Positions 12,053-23,424 of a stretch of DNA of 64,000 nucleotides are shown here, in pieces. Made by a program: the position numbers and the translations under genes. This DNA comes from Macrotrachela quadricornifera (lineage: Eukaryota > Rotifera > Eurotatoria > Philodinida > Philodinidae): NCBI GenBank assembly GCA_022393335.1, contig JAJEKB010021557.1:37784-101783 (forward strand). The letters are read 5' to 3'. The number at the start of each line of letters is the position of its first letter. The stretch's first letter is position 1. The notes below the pieces were generated by a model. The model worked only from the letters and a program-made list of their open reading frames with translations, did no database searches and was not told the origin of the DNA.

Positions 12053-15000
12053 TTATTGTCCTGGAGCGATACGAAAGCGGTTTCGAATCTTTTTGATCAT
12101 TTCAACAAGATGAGGTACAATAAGACGAAGTCCAGAACATAGACCAGCAAAAACGCTGAGAAATGTAGTTAACAATTCCATTCCGTCAAATCGATAATGA
12201 TAAGTGTAGACACAATAACTTGGTGCACATTTATAGAAAAAGTTCTGATATGATACATTGCTCATCCATGATTCAATGAACATTTCATAAGCCAAAGTCT
12301 CGATAGTGTCGACAACGTTAAAACGTGTTAATGAAGAATTCATTTGAACAGAATAACCAAGAATATAATATGGTGATTGACCAACATGCGTTGCATACAG
12401 TGCTTCTCGAAAATCATATATGCATGCTGCCGAATAAAAGCAAGATAACGATGAAAGAAGTGTCGTTTCAATTAAATTACAACCATAAATCAAGCCTTCC
12501 ATAGTATAATAGAGAGCACCATTTCTATCAAACAACTCTGCCGATGTTGTACAAGTTCGTAAGGTAGTGCAAGAACAGCTTATATTTTGATGTGTATTAG
12601 TATAACTTATCGGTATAGTGAAAAAAGAAGCATTTTCTCCTTGACCTCGTTCAGCTACAACAAACTGCCAGTTTAATGGGAATAGACTCATTAGTGCATT
12701 TCCATGTGTAATTGTACGGATGAGATCTAATGCTCGAGCAAATGCAATGGGTAATTGTTGTTCAAATCTACCGATAGTTTCATTCATTTCAGTCATAAAT
12801 TGAATGCGAGACATAACTCGATTGGCAACTATAGTTGAAGCACGAAATGCCACGATACTATTGTTAATACTTTCTTGTGCTAATGTACAGAATTGTCCAA
12901 GAGAATTGAGAAATGACGGCTTCCACCATCGAAAGTCTTTTTCATTACTGTAACGCGCACCAATGCTATTCTCAAACCCTAAAATTAGACAAAATGTACA
13001 AAGTATTGGAAAGACAAATCAAGTCAGATTTAGTTGACATCTATGTTGCAAACCGATTTTGTAGAATTTCAATCTAAGCATTTCGTTATCGGGCTCGTTA
13101 GTAAACAATTATAAAGATATGTATGATATTTACAAAGAAAATAGCTCAAGAATAAATATCATAACTCTGATCAGCGCAATGTATATTTACCTGCAGTGGT
13201 GATATGATAAATCACATCAGTCGTACATGCCTGATGGAATGAAGTAATATGAAGTTCTGTGATAAATTCGCCGTAAAGAATAGCTATGTTCGTACATGGA
13301 CAATTCACATCTTCTGAATTGGTATCAAGTAGATGTTCATAATCCATAACTGATGGTTTCATGTATATTTTAGTAATACTACGTTCGATCACAGCTGTAT
13401 AAAAAAGTAATACACTGAGAATACTAATGTAAAGAATCAGATACACTCGGGTATATATTCTTTGTTGGCGCACAGTCAACTCATCAATTGATGTCGATTT
13501 AAATAAATTAATATTAATGATTGATTGATAGATATTGATTGGAAGTTGTTGAACACGAGTACCGATAGGAGACAGTTCTAAAATAATCAAACATATAGTC
13601 AAAATGATGACACGTTATTTTAGGTCGAGTCATCTCGACTCAACAAAGTTGACACTGAAAAATATTAGAAACAAACATATTCTCGCTTGTTGAATTATTC
13701 GATAGGAGTTTTCGTTAGTTGAGTTTCTATGCTCTCGGATCCACTGTGCTTGCTAATCTCTTACGTCAATGATTACAACAGATATCGATCTACTCACCAG
13801 ATAATGCATGTCGATTTCTTCGTCGATCGATACAAAAGAACACCAATTTTCCGATGAATGGCACAAATATTCGAAGACCACTATTGATTCCACCGCATAT
13901 AGATATGATAAGAAGAATTATCACTATAATATCACGACGTCGTACAATAGTATATGAACAAGAACTGGGTGCACATTGGTGATAGAATTGATCAAAATAT
14001 GTCTCATTGTCTGTCCATGTTTCTATGAACATTTTGCGAAGCAAGTTTTTCAACAAGGTATTCTGTTCGAATCGAGTTGTCACTGATGCATTAAGGGATT
14101 TTATATTCGGCAAAGATTGAGAATGAACAACCATATAATAAGTTGCTTGAATATTTTCCAGATATGTTGCATTGTACCACCAAGCAATCTCTTTCTCGGT
14201 AAATTTAATTAAAGGTGCACAACTAATAGGTAACTCCCAAAAAACTTGAATAAACTCAAGATAATCAGATCCATTTGTGTATAATAGAGGTAACAAGGAA
14301 CAGGTTAAGTCGTCCACTCCACACCAACAAAAACCACTCGATCCTACTTGTTCATTAGTTATGCTCACAGCCTGATCGAAACGAATGGGTTCGATATTTA
14401 CTTGTTCATTATCGTTGATCACAATACGAAAATTGATGTTGCTACCCAACAAAAAAAAGTTAGTGGTAAAAATAATATCAATCCAATTCAATGTCCGTGC
14501 AAAATCATTAATTGTTGAATCAACAAATGATTTAATCAGAACCTGACTTTGTTGAACAAAGACTGGCGGAGCCAGAACACGATCATTAATGAATTGAGTG
14601 TCACTGAACACATGCTGTGCATCTGCGATGTTAATCTTGGCTAGAGAACAAAAAATAGCCAGCATTTGAAAATATGTTGCGCCTATTGTACGAAAGTCAC
14701 GCGAGAACTCTGTTTCTGTCCATGGCGGCACAAGAGATGGATCAAAAGACGTTAAATAAGCTAACCATCTGGGTGAGACGAAATCACTAGTACATACTTG
14801 ATGTAAAACAAATGTAATGTTAAGAAAAGTATGATAGGAAACTGAGATTTGCGAACAAGCACATTGTAATGTCGTAGGATAATCATTATAAAGTTGTTGG
14901 TAAGTAGCAAAAGATGGATGTGCAATTGTTATAATGTGATTTTCTTCAACAAGAAATACGAAAACTCCACTAATGACCATAACAATAGCGATAAGAATGA

Positions 15001-16423
15001 GAAAAACTCGTGTTAAGAAACGCTTACGAGAGATATCGGTATCTGTCTCTAATAGTTGACTTTCGAAAAGATTCAAAGTAATTATTTTTTGTCGAAGATA
15101 ATCAATGATAATTCGCACTAAAAATACCAGTAATGCAAAATTTTCTATAAATGAATGTTAATTTACCTCGATTCTGTTGAGGAGCTGCAATATGTGGTAT
15201 CCTATTATTTGTTGATCTCTTATCTTTCCAACGTAGAAACACTGTTATAATGACAGGTGCGATAAGTCGAAGGCCAAATGATAGTCCACTAACGATTCCA
15301 ATAATTTTAGTAATCATAAAAAGAATATTAAATCGTTGAGCATATGAATAAGAACAATATGCAGGACTGCATTGAGAATAATAGAAATCAAATCGAATCT
15401 TACTAGTCATTGCATCAATCATGATTTCATCCAAAACTTGTTGCACTGTTGAATTAATTGAAAAATGTTTGTTAGACTTGTTTGACAATGGTTCTACAAC
15501 AATGCCCAATGATGGATGTAAAAGAGTAAGACATATTCGACTATAATAACATTCCCATGTTGAAGCAAGTGCACCATCAATAATCAAACAATCAGTGATC
15601 ATTCCTGGTACACGAACTGAATCATTTTGACTGTTATCAACATAGGTCAAATGTGGACAGCCTTCTATGTTTATACAGGAACAATTATTAAATGTTCTTG
15701 ATGACATTTTCGGATAATTGGTCACATTTGAATTAATCGATAAATAGTGCAAATAAAAGTTTGTTTGCAAAGCAGATACTATTTGATTTCCACTTATGAA
15801 ACGTCGAAGAGCGAATAAATTGCGAGCCAATTCTGCTTGGGCCATCGCAACTGATTGTTAAGAGCGGCTTGGACTTGGCTTCGAAGGACCTCTTCACCAA
15901 TTGCTGTTGGAGTAAGAATATTTGAAGCATCGAAATGTGCTATAATATCGGTCCATGTCCTATTGCTCATCGCACAAAAACCACCGATCAGCTGCCAAAG
16001 AAAGGTAAGACTTCTACGAAAATCATTTAATGAGGACGAGTTGCGTTGTTCCTCGAATATTCTTTCGATCCATGTTTGTTGAATAAATTCACTTGAACAA
16101 ACTTGATGAAAATCGACTCGAGTAGACACAAATGTACGATAGGGAATACTGAATTTTGAACAAGGACAATAAATAGTACTAGGATATGTCCGCATCAATT
16201 GTGAGAACTTTATGTGGGATGGTGCATATTCAATTTTGTCAATCGTTCGAACCATCAATAGAGAACCAATTCCGATCATTAGAACCAAACCAATTAATGC
16301 ACAAATATAGATACGTGTAGTAAGACATTCTTTTGCAAGAGTTTGTTCATTACTCGATGGTATTTTATACAGATTTAGCTCAAGAAAAGATCGCCACAAT
16401 CGATTTAATATGTTAGGAGCCAT
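12053..16423 (-). CDS. Three-module Cys-rich transmembrane protein (bdelloid-type family)
   Basis: Function unknown. Four exons: 16423-15167, 15117-13798, 13577-13191 and 12978-12053, with introns of 49, 220 and 212 nt, all phase 1. Only the first exon has an ATG (16423); the frames of modules 2 and 3 begin directly at TTTTTAG and ATTTTAG acceptors, so one transcript joins them. Each ~430-440-residue module has a short N-terminal LNL(F/Y) motif, a transmembrane helix, a C-x-C segment with a following HQxC, a large ectodomain, C-(A/S)-P-x-(S/Y)-C-x-Y, and a C-terminal helix with G(L/I)xxGLRxxxP. Two helices around a Cys-rich ectodomain recall DEG/ENaC or P2X topology, but no homology is claimed. 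Module 1 has a one-base deletion near 15848 that shifts frame between residues reading AALNNQL and MAQAELARN. It may be a damaged allele, an assembly error or a pseudogene start. Confidence 0.7.
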
Positions 16424-19416
16424 TTAAGATATAATGTTAAAATGATATGTTGGGTGAAAAAGTAAAAAAAAAGCATTTCAGATAGAAAAAAAATAATTTG
16501 GAAATGTTAAAAAAACTAACAATTTACTAATTGCTTCTTTCTTAACTAACCATCTAGAACTCTTAATGTTATTAAAAAAAAAGAATCGAGCAGATGCATT
16601 TTTAATATTCTTTATTTCTCCAGCTAGAGTCTTTCTTAGTAATTGTTTTTGAGAGTATGTCTGCTATAAATAAAGGCTTCTAATTTACTAAGAATGTTCA
16701 AATAGAAGCATGTTTTTCTCCAGTTTTAACGCATCTTCGGTTGATCGAATATCAGACAAAACATTAATTTGACAATGAACTTTAGCGTTGAAAATATTGT
16801 TATTCTCTTACCTTGCACTTTTCAGACAGATATAGATTTTTTCCAGATGAGCAACTGTAAATATAGACTTTGTCATTCTAGATTTATTTCATAGTTCTTT
16901 CCAATTATTAATATTTTGATTATCGCATCATTTTTGTTAATAGTTTCAACATTTATCATACAATGGCAAATATCGACTAGTAATTTGTTGATAAAACCGA
17001 AGAAATTTAGATTTCATCATATAAAATACTGCGATAAAATTACCTTTTAGTATTACTCACCTTATTTTAATTAATAATAAAGGAAAGTTATTACTTTTCT
17101 TCTATTTGCTTTAGTTAATTGTCAGGGTTGTGTTTACTCTAAAGTAAAATGAAGAACTAACAACAAAAAATGATGGGAAAAATGATAACAGTAACCGACT
17201 AGAAACACCACCTCTTCTTGAATAAATACTCCTTTCTCCTCTCTAACTCCATATTTGAAGAACCAATCTATCAATCAACGTGAGATACATGCTATGTTAA
17301 GGACGACAGATGACATTACTTAACATTTATCAAACTGTAATTGATATCGATCATAATAAGTGGAAGATTTCAGAAATGTAAAAAAAAATCATAAGTTTGA
17401 TGGCTTTGGGAAAAAACTAAAAATATTGAAAACGTAATTAATTTTATATCACAAAGCATCAAAAGTTAAAACGATAATAATCGAGTAACAATAGTTCAAT
17501 TGACAATATTCAATTCACTCTCTGCCAGCGTTTTATTCTCATTTCTATCTTCAAATTTAAGTTAAGTCAAAGAGAAAACAAAAATCAATAAACTATGTAA
17601 AAATGGAAAACAAAACGCGCAAATATAGTTAAATAAAGATTAAAATGAAACGAAATCATGCAAATGATATGGTTGTCATCGATCTATTGACAGTTGTAAC
17701 CGAGACTTTGTTATGACTAATTTGGAAAAAGAACATGTTCAGCTGTTATTCTTAATTCCAGACAGCATGTAATATGTGATATTATTTCTTTTTCTACCTA
17801 TTTTTTTTCTATATGATATTCATTGCTACTTTTATAGTTCTTCTTTTGATAGATAAACTGAAAAAATGTCGACACAAAATACTATCTTTGTACAACTGCT
17901 TATTATACTTCTTATTATTGGAACATTCAGTAAACATTGAAAACAACCATTTTTGTGTACTCAAAAAGTGAATACACTCTAAAATCGGTCAGTGTGTCCA
18001 TTCAGCCGTTTACACGATAACTCTTCACATTTACATTTAATTCTTCCGAAATTTTATATACAGAATTGTCTCATCAACATCTTGGCTGAGTTCGGAGATG
18101 AGAACGATTCATCAAGAAATGGTTGAGTTATTGCAAAGAAATATCATTGTTGATCATATCACCCCTGAAAAGGGGTACATGGCTATTTTTTCAAAAAAAA
18201 AAATTTTTCTCAGATTTATTGAAAATATAAATGAATTGATTCAGTTTATAACACTGATTCGGAATATAATATTAGTTTTGAACCAAATCGTAATTTTTTA
18301 ACTAAAAGTTGTCTAAACAAGGTCTCAAAGTGTACAAAAACTGTATTCCGAGACGAATGTGTCCAGATATGTCTCACGTAACTAATGGATTGGGATTTTT
18401 AAATGCTTGGTTTTATAGCTACTAAAAGGGGTTACGAAATGGAAAAAAATTTGAACTCGAATGTTAATAATATTGGTGAGTTATTATGAAAATATTGATG
18501 TTTGTCTATGATATATCTCCCATCGATCGATGAGGTTACCTATGACCGTAATTTCGCTTGTTTATCCTTATAACTTAGTGTTAAGAGATATATCTTGACA
18601 AGATCTATGTGTGGTAGAAAAAGAAGTCAATGACTTGTGCATCACCTGGAAAAAGTCCAAAATACTACCTCCCGAGAATGTAGTATTTCTTAAAACTTAC
18701 ACAGTTTTTGACCTATAGCACTTCTTTTATTCCATATCGTACTCACTTGAGTGGAATGAATTTGTAGACTGAACTGTGCTTTGTCAAATTGAGATGTTCC
18801 CGAGCTCAAATGGTCAAGCCGTTCACTAAATAAGGCCAAAACTTTAGACAGTTCGATCACAATCAATTTGCCGTCAATTATTTTTACTTTTTGAAGTTCA
18901 CATAACACTCGGATTTAAATCCGAAGTTTCCATATTTATTAAATATGATGTTCCACATTGCTAAGGGTAATATCGGTCGAATGAATACAATGTATCAAAA
19001 GCTGGTACCAGTTACTGACACAGTATGATTCATGTGGATCAAAATGTAAACTGAACACTACGATGAAGTACATTCAGACGTTCGCATTATATATAATAGT
19101 TAATAAGTAAAGAAACTGATATAACATAGAAACGAAAAAAATAAGTGGAGGATTTAATTGCTTTTTCATATATTTTTTTCTTGCGAAATTTTCATTCAAA
19201 GCTAATATTGACAGCATGTTAACTAGGTATTTCTTTCTTCGTAATTTTGCAATAAACCGAGTTGTGTAAGAGTGCAACGTTTAAATAGTCAATACCTTAT
19301 TTTACTTCGATGACGATGAGATTTTCTTCGTATCTTTTTAGATTCATTCCTACCTAATTCAAATCACCGTTATTCTAGATATTTTAATTGTATTACTATT
19401 TTATTTTGATTCTTTT
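16424..19416. other. AT-rich intergenic stretch, no supported gene
   Basis: No family was recognised. A 24-codon frame at 17866-17940 (plus) reads like a signal peptide (MSTQNTIFVQLLIILLIIGT) in a good AAAAATG context and is followed by a GT, but no second exon was found. Frames at 18098-18301 (plus) and 18690-18908 (minus) have no recognisable motif. Confidence 0.5.
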
Positions 19417-19710
19417 ATGAATGATACTCAAATAAAATCCCAAGCCAACGAAAACGAAACCGATAAAAATAAATCGATATTCGATCAAATGAATTTACAT
19501 GAACTACTGTTATGTGGGATTTATGATTATGGTTTCGAACAACCATCCGATTTGCATCAGCGAGCAATCAAGCCGTGCATCTTAGGTAAATAAGAAATAT
19601 TGTTGGAAGATTGTATCAATTACCATTGAGACTTTTGCTTAGAACATGATGTTATTGCTCAAGCACAATCGCGAACGGACATGACAAATACATTCAGTAT
19701 TGCGATTTTA
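19417..19710 (+). pseudogene. eIF4A-like DEAD-box helicase, truncated pseudogene
   Basis: Exon 1 (19417-19585) starts at ATG and encodes [20 protein letters not shown] followed by [15 protein letters not shown]. This is the Q-motif region of translation initiation factor eIF4A. A 57-nt GT-AG intron in phase 1 leads to exon 2 (from 19643), which reads HDVIAQAQSRTDMTNTFSIA. In eIF4A this is the Walker A site, AQSGTGKT. Here the GTGKT is replaced by RTDMT, so the nucleotide-binding lysine is gone. The frame then runs into the mariner element at 19711. Sequence beyond that element does not resume eIF4A. Because the intron is kept, this is a duplicated rather than a processed copy. Confidence 0.8.
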
Positions 19711-20835
19711 CATAGGGCATTCCAAACGTTTTTCGACCGACTCTCCTATGAGCCTTAATTTGTATGTAACTATTCTACTATAATGCTTAGACATATTTAG
19801 GCTTATGTGCAAAATTTCATTCAATTAGGTCTTGTGCGTCGTTTAATTGTACATTTCTTTCAGACCACTCATAAATTATTTTCAACATGACTCTTGAGCT
19901 ATCATGTAAACAATTACGACCTAGAATTTCATATGGTTGGAAAATTAGCTTAACATATAAGGAGAGTCATGCCCGTTTGCTGCAGGCATGGGGGGACTAA
20001 GCACCTTCATACCGAATAGTTCTCAATTGGTTTCATGAAGTTCAATGGAGCAGTTACAGTATTGAAGATGCTGCTCGTTCAGGTCGTCCTCGAACCACTG
20101 TCAACGAAGAAACAATTGATGCTGTCCGAGCACTGATTGAAAACGATCCTTATTCAACAGCCGAGCAGATAAAGGACATCTTGAGCATTGGTTCGTCAGC
20201 GGTCGATTCAATTATTCACGATTATTTGAAGCTCAGAAAAGTTTGTGCTCGATGGGTGCCTCGTCATCTAATTGATGATCAAAAACAGGTGCGTATTGAA
20301 TCTTGTCAATAGTCACTCAAACGATTCAAAGAAGGTCGTTCCCGTCGTGTATTTGACATTATTACAGGTGATGAATCATGGTTCTATCATTATGATCCGG
20401 AAACAAAAGAGCAGTCGAAAGTGTGGGTGTCGAAAACTGATCCACGACCAATCAAAGTCCGTCGGAACAAAAGATCAGGCAAACGAATGATGGCAATTCT
20501 CTTCATGAAATTCGGTTCAATCAAGTCGATACCATTAGAACTTGGCGAAACGATAATGCGAGACCACACAGAGCCTGGATTGCTATAGAATATTTGGCTG
20601 AAAATTACGTGGAATCATATCCAAATCCACCATATTTTCCAGATCTAAATCCGTGTGACTTCTTTCTGTTTTCGAAACTCAAAAATCAACTACGCGGAGT
20701 TCAATTCAGCGACTGGTTTATGCGAATGCACAAGTGCATTGATACTAAGGAATAATACTTTGAAAAAATACACTAGAGCCAGCCTTCGATTACATGTCTG
20801 AGAGGCTGGCGAAAAAACTTTTGGAATGCCCCATG
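19711..20835 (+). mobile_element. mariner-family DNA transposon, inactive copy
   Basis: The left end CATAGGGCATTCCAAACG and the right end, read in reverse, CATGGGGCATTCCAAAAG, are ~34-bp terminal inverted repeats. Both ends are flanked by TA (19709-19710 and 20836-20837), the mariner target duplication. The element is about 1.1 kb with a single transposase relic inside, close to the size of full mariners. It lies within the second exon of the eIF4A-like pseudogene, so that copy was present before the insertion. Confidence 0.9.
19887..20755 (+). pseudogene. mariner transposase, decayed
   Basis: The best start is ATG 19887. The reading passes through KESHARLLQAWGD (the HTH region), AARSGRPRTTVNEETIDAV and the first catalytic aspartate in GDESWFYHYDPE. 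It then reaches WVSKTDPRP, DNARPHRAWIA (second Asp) and PYFPDLNPCDFFLF (third Asp), which is the DD34D order of mariner transposases. In-frame stops occur after QAWGD and after VRIESCQ, and there is a deletion before DNARPH. The three catalytic positions are still recognisable, but no intact protein can be made. Confidence 0.88.
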
Positions 20836-20837
20836 TA

Positions 20838-21402
20838 TTACTGAACGAAACTCATGGAAAAAGAAGTGGTCAAAATGTGTAGCTTATAAAAATGCACTGT
20901 TTCCTAGTTTACATCATGCAGTTCTTGTGACTCATACCGCTCAAAATTGCCATATATTAATAACTTGCTTTATTCTGATCGTAGAACATAGAAAAATCGA
21001 GAAATCTAATTGGATGCAATATATGGCAATAATGGTAAATAATTTCGTCATCAATATTCTTCAGTGAGTGATTTTATAAACCGAACAATAAGTTTCTGTA
21101 AAAGGCATCATTCACTTTGACCAAAAAGATCAACTCATTAAAGTAGAAGCTCAGACGCCGAAATGAGGTACATATGGCACGTGAAGATATGTGAAGAGCC
21201 TAGCTACATTGCACTTAAAACTTTTTCTTGACTTTGAGACAAGTTATTCAATGAATCGTTAATTTACTACTGTTGATCTCCAATGCTCAATCACGAAAAG
21301 ACACATCAAACGATTTCCTCATTGTAGAACATCCCTTTGCCTTTCAACACTTATTCTTGTATTCTTTACAATCAATTACAGACACAAGCTAACGAGTTTC
21401 AT
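20838..21402. other. Intergenic stretch after the mariner element
   Basis: I looked here for the continuation of the eIF4A-like pseudogene and did not find it. No other coding or RNA feature was recognised. Confidence 0.5.
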
Positions 21403-23307
21403 TTAAAAACTTGTTGAATCTTGCGAACTTGGAGGTGAATTCGTAATTTGTGATTTATTTAAACCATTATTTAATGAAGCAGGCAGCTTTTTTGCTAACT
21501 TTTCGACTTGTTGTAATTCTTTCTCTAATTTTGTTTGCATAATATTCACTTTCTCTATTGTTGTAGCAGCTGCATCTGCTGCTCGCGTTGCCTGCTTTTG
21601 AGCTTCTTTAGCTTCTGTTGCCGCTTTTTCGCCTTCCTTTCGTATTTCTTGGGTTTCCGCGTTGATCTTCTTCATATCAGTCTTCTGAACGTCCAGTAGA
21701 TTTTTCATCATTGTTTGAACACTTTGCGTGATTCGTTCTGACTCTCGAGCACTTTGTGCTGATGTTTTGCTGTCTGTAGCCGACTTGGTGGCTGCTTCTC
21801 GTGAACGTGCCATGTCTTGTTCAACCTTTGCACCTATCTTCGATATCGCTTGTTCACTGTATTGTTTCTGTGCTAGTGTGGTTTGCTTGATCATTTCCTC
21901 GCAATTCTTTATACTATGTTGAAACTCGTCACTACGTTGTTGAGACCATTTGACAAGAGTTTCCGCAGAATTAGTAGCTTTTTTGGAATTTTCGACAGCT
22001 TGACGACTTCTTTCATTTGCTTCGCGTGCTTGTTTCAATGCTGTCGAAGACTCAGCTTTCGCTGTCTCAACAATGGAAAGAATATTTTTTATTTCTTGTT
22101 TCAGTTGGTGTTCGATATCATCCATGCGTTTCTTTATCAATTTCTCTAAGTCGTTTGCAGTTTCTTCGGAATACTGATTTAGTTTTTTCATTGTTTGATC
22201 GTAATGTCGTTTGTTGTCCCTTTCCATTACTTCACGATTTTGTTGCGATTCTTTCTGAATTTGTTCATGAGCGGCATCAATCGATACTTGGTAATATGTC
22301 ACCTTTTCTTCTAGTTGTTCACGCAAAACATCAATGCTTACTTCATTTTTTTCTTGCGCTGCTCGCAATTGATCTCGTAAGACATTGGAATCAACAAAAG
22401 TCTTCTGTTCGCGGAGTACGTCAGCCACTTTATTTGCTGTTTCTCGTGTAATCAATGACTTACTTGCCGGTTGATCTTGATCACGTTTAAACGTTCGAGC
22501 ATGTTCAATTATGTCTTGGAATCTGGTAAGAATATTACCGTGTTCATCCCGTTTGGCTAGATGTAACTGTTTTTCGTTGACAATGGATTCCAATGCTTTC
22601 TGGTCTGATGAAAAGGGTGTAACATAAACATAACCAAAATTATCTAGTTCCATCAGTTCTTGAACAGTAGTATTTTTTGGTACTGGATATTGGTACACAC
22701 TTCCATCGTTGCCGATAACTGATACACAACCAATTAGATACCGTAATTGTACTTTGATGGCAATTTCTTTTCCATAACTGGTCTTGACTTTAACAGGAAT
22801 TTTCTGTTGTCCGGCAGAACTCCCGAGAACATCTGTTACCGTATTAAATTTTCCTAGATTTGTTGGATCTTTCTTTGCTACATGCAACCATAGCTGTTGT
22901 GGCAAGGATTCGGTGGGAATAATCTCTGTGCCTACTTTTAAACCATCAATTATCCAAGCGGTGACATATTCGGCAACCATAACGACCGTCATTTTTTCTG
23001 AGTTTTCGGGTCGAACATTGTATACTTGTTGCAGCCAATGTACCTGGTCATTGAAAACATTACTACCTTTGATTTTTTCAGACGGATCAATCGATTGTAT
23101 TTGCTCATTGTAGTAGAGTGTGATTAGACCAGCTGTTTCAGATGCAATGCGTCTTAATTCTTCGATACTGCCCAATGTGGATATGTTATGCCACTCTTGT
23201 TTTTGCTGTTTCTCATCAAGTTTCGATAGAACATGACCGAATACTCCTGTGGTGATGCCAACAGCTATATTAACTAGAAGAAGAAAAATAAAGTTTTTGC
23301 TAGTCAT
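21403..23307 (-). CDS. Membrane-anchored coiled-coil protein, 634 aa, unknown function
   Basis: Single exon, ATG at 23307, stop at 21403. Residues ~5-26 (FIFLLLVNIAVGITTGVFG) form a signal peptide or signal anchor. Residues ~30-260 are a globular part without a recognised domain, with a patch reading VMVAEYVTAWIIDGLKVGTE. Residues ~280-610 are a long, highly charged, Glu/Lys/Gln/Ala-rich region with heptad spacing, hence an extended coiled coil. The tail is Ser/Asn/Pro rich. No catalytic motif was seen. It ends up 117 nt from the end of the ankyrin/coiled-coil gene on the same strand. No splice path joins the two in frame, because every tested acceptor before this ATG brings an immediate stop. 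It could be a secreted or membrane-tethered scaffold. Confidence 0.75.
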   Translation of the reverse strand: MTSKNFIFLLLVNIAVGITTGVFGHVLSKLDEKQQKQEWHNISTLGSIEELRRIASETAGLITLYYNEQIQSIDPSEKIKGSNVFNDQVHWLQQVYNVRPENSEKMTVVMVAEYVTAWIIDGLKVGTEIIPTESLPQQLWLHVAKKDPTNLGKFNTVTDVLGSSAGQQKIPVKVKTSYGKEIAIKVQLRYLIGCVSVIGNDGSVYQYPVPKNTTVQELMELDNFGYVYVTPFSSDQKALESIVNEKQLHLAKRDEHGNILTRFQDIIEHARTFKRDQDQPASKSLITRETANKVADVLREQKTFVDSNVLRDQLRAAQEKNEVSIDVLREQLEEKVTYYQVSIDAAHEQIQKESQQNREVMERDNKRHYDQTMKKLNQYSEETANDLEKLIKKRMDDIEHQLKQEIKNILSIVETAKAESSTALKQAREANERSRQAVENSKKATNSAETLVKWSQQRSDEFQHSIKNCEEMIKQTTLAQKQYSEQAISKIGAKVEQDMARSREAATKSATDSKTSAQSARESERITQSVQTMMKNLLDVQKTDMKKINAETQEIRKEGEKAATEAKEAQKQATRAADAAATTIEKVNIMQTKLEKELQQVEKLAKKLPASLNNGLNKSQITNSPPSSQDSTSF

Positions 23308-23424
23308 CTTACTCTATTGTTATGTGTGAGTGCATATTTTATTCTTCATCAAGAGAGATTTATATAATCATTATTTAGTAGTTATTATGATTGAGATTAA
23401 GATGTATAGAATGTATTGTTGTTT

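Noticed and set aside
13171..13602. 143-codon frame as a stand-alone gene
   Set aside because: Starts only with TTG inside an intron and ends just after a GT donor; it is the first exon of module 3.
13790..15118. 442-codon frame as a stand-alone gene
   Set aside because: Its first codon would be GTG directly after an ATTTTTAG acceptor, and there is no ATG upstream in frame; treated as module 2 of the larger gene.
17866..17940. Signal-peptide-like 24-codon frame in a good start context
   Set aside because: No second exon or longer protein could be found; may be chance in AT-rich DNA.
22017..22451. 144-codon open frame on the plus strand inside the coiled-coil gene
   Set aside because: Antisense shadow of a Glu/Lys/Gln-rich coiled coil; low-complexity Leu/Ser/Phe composition and no motif.
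22784..23113. 109-codon plus-strand frame
   Set aside because: Antisense to the 634-residue gene; no domain, and the opposite strand is clearly coding.
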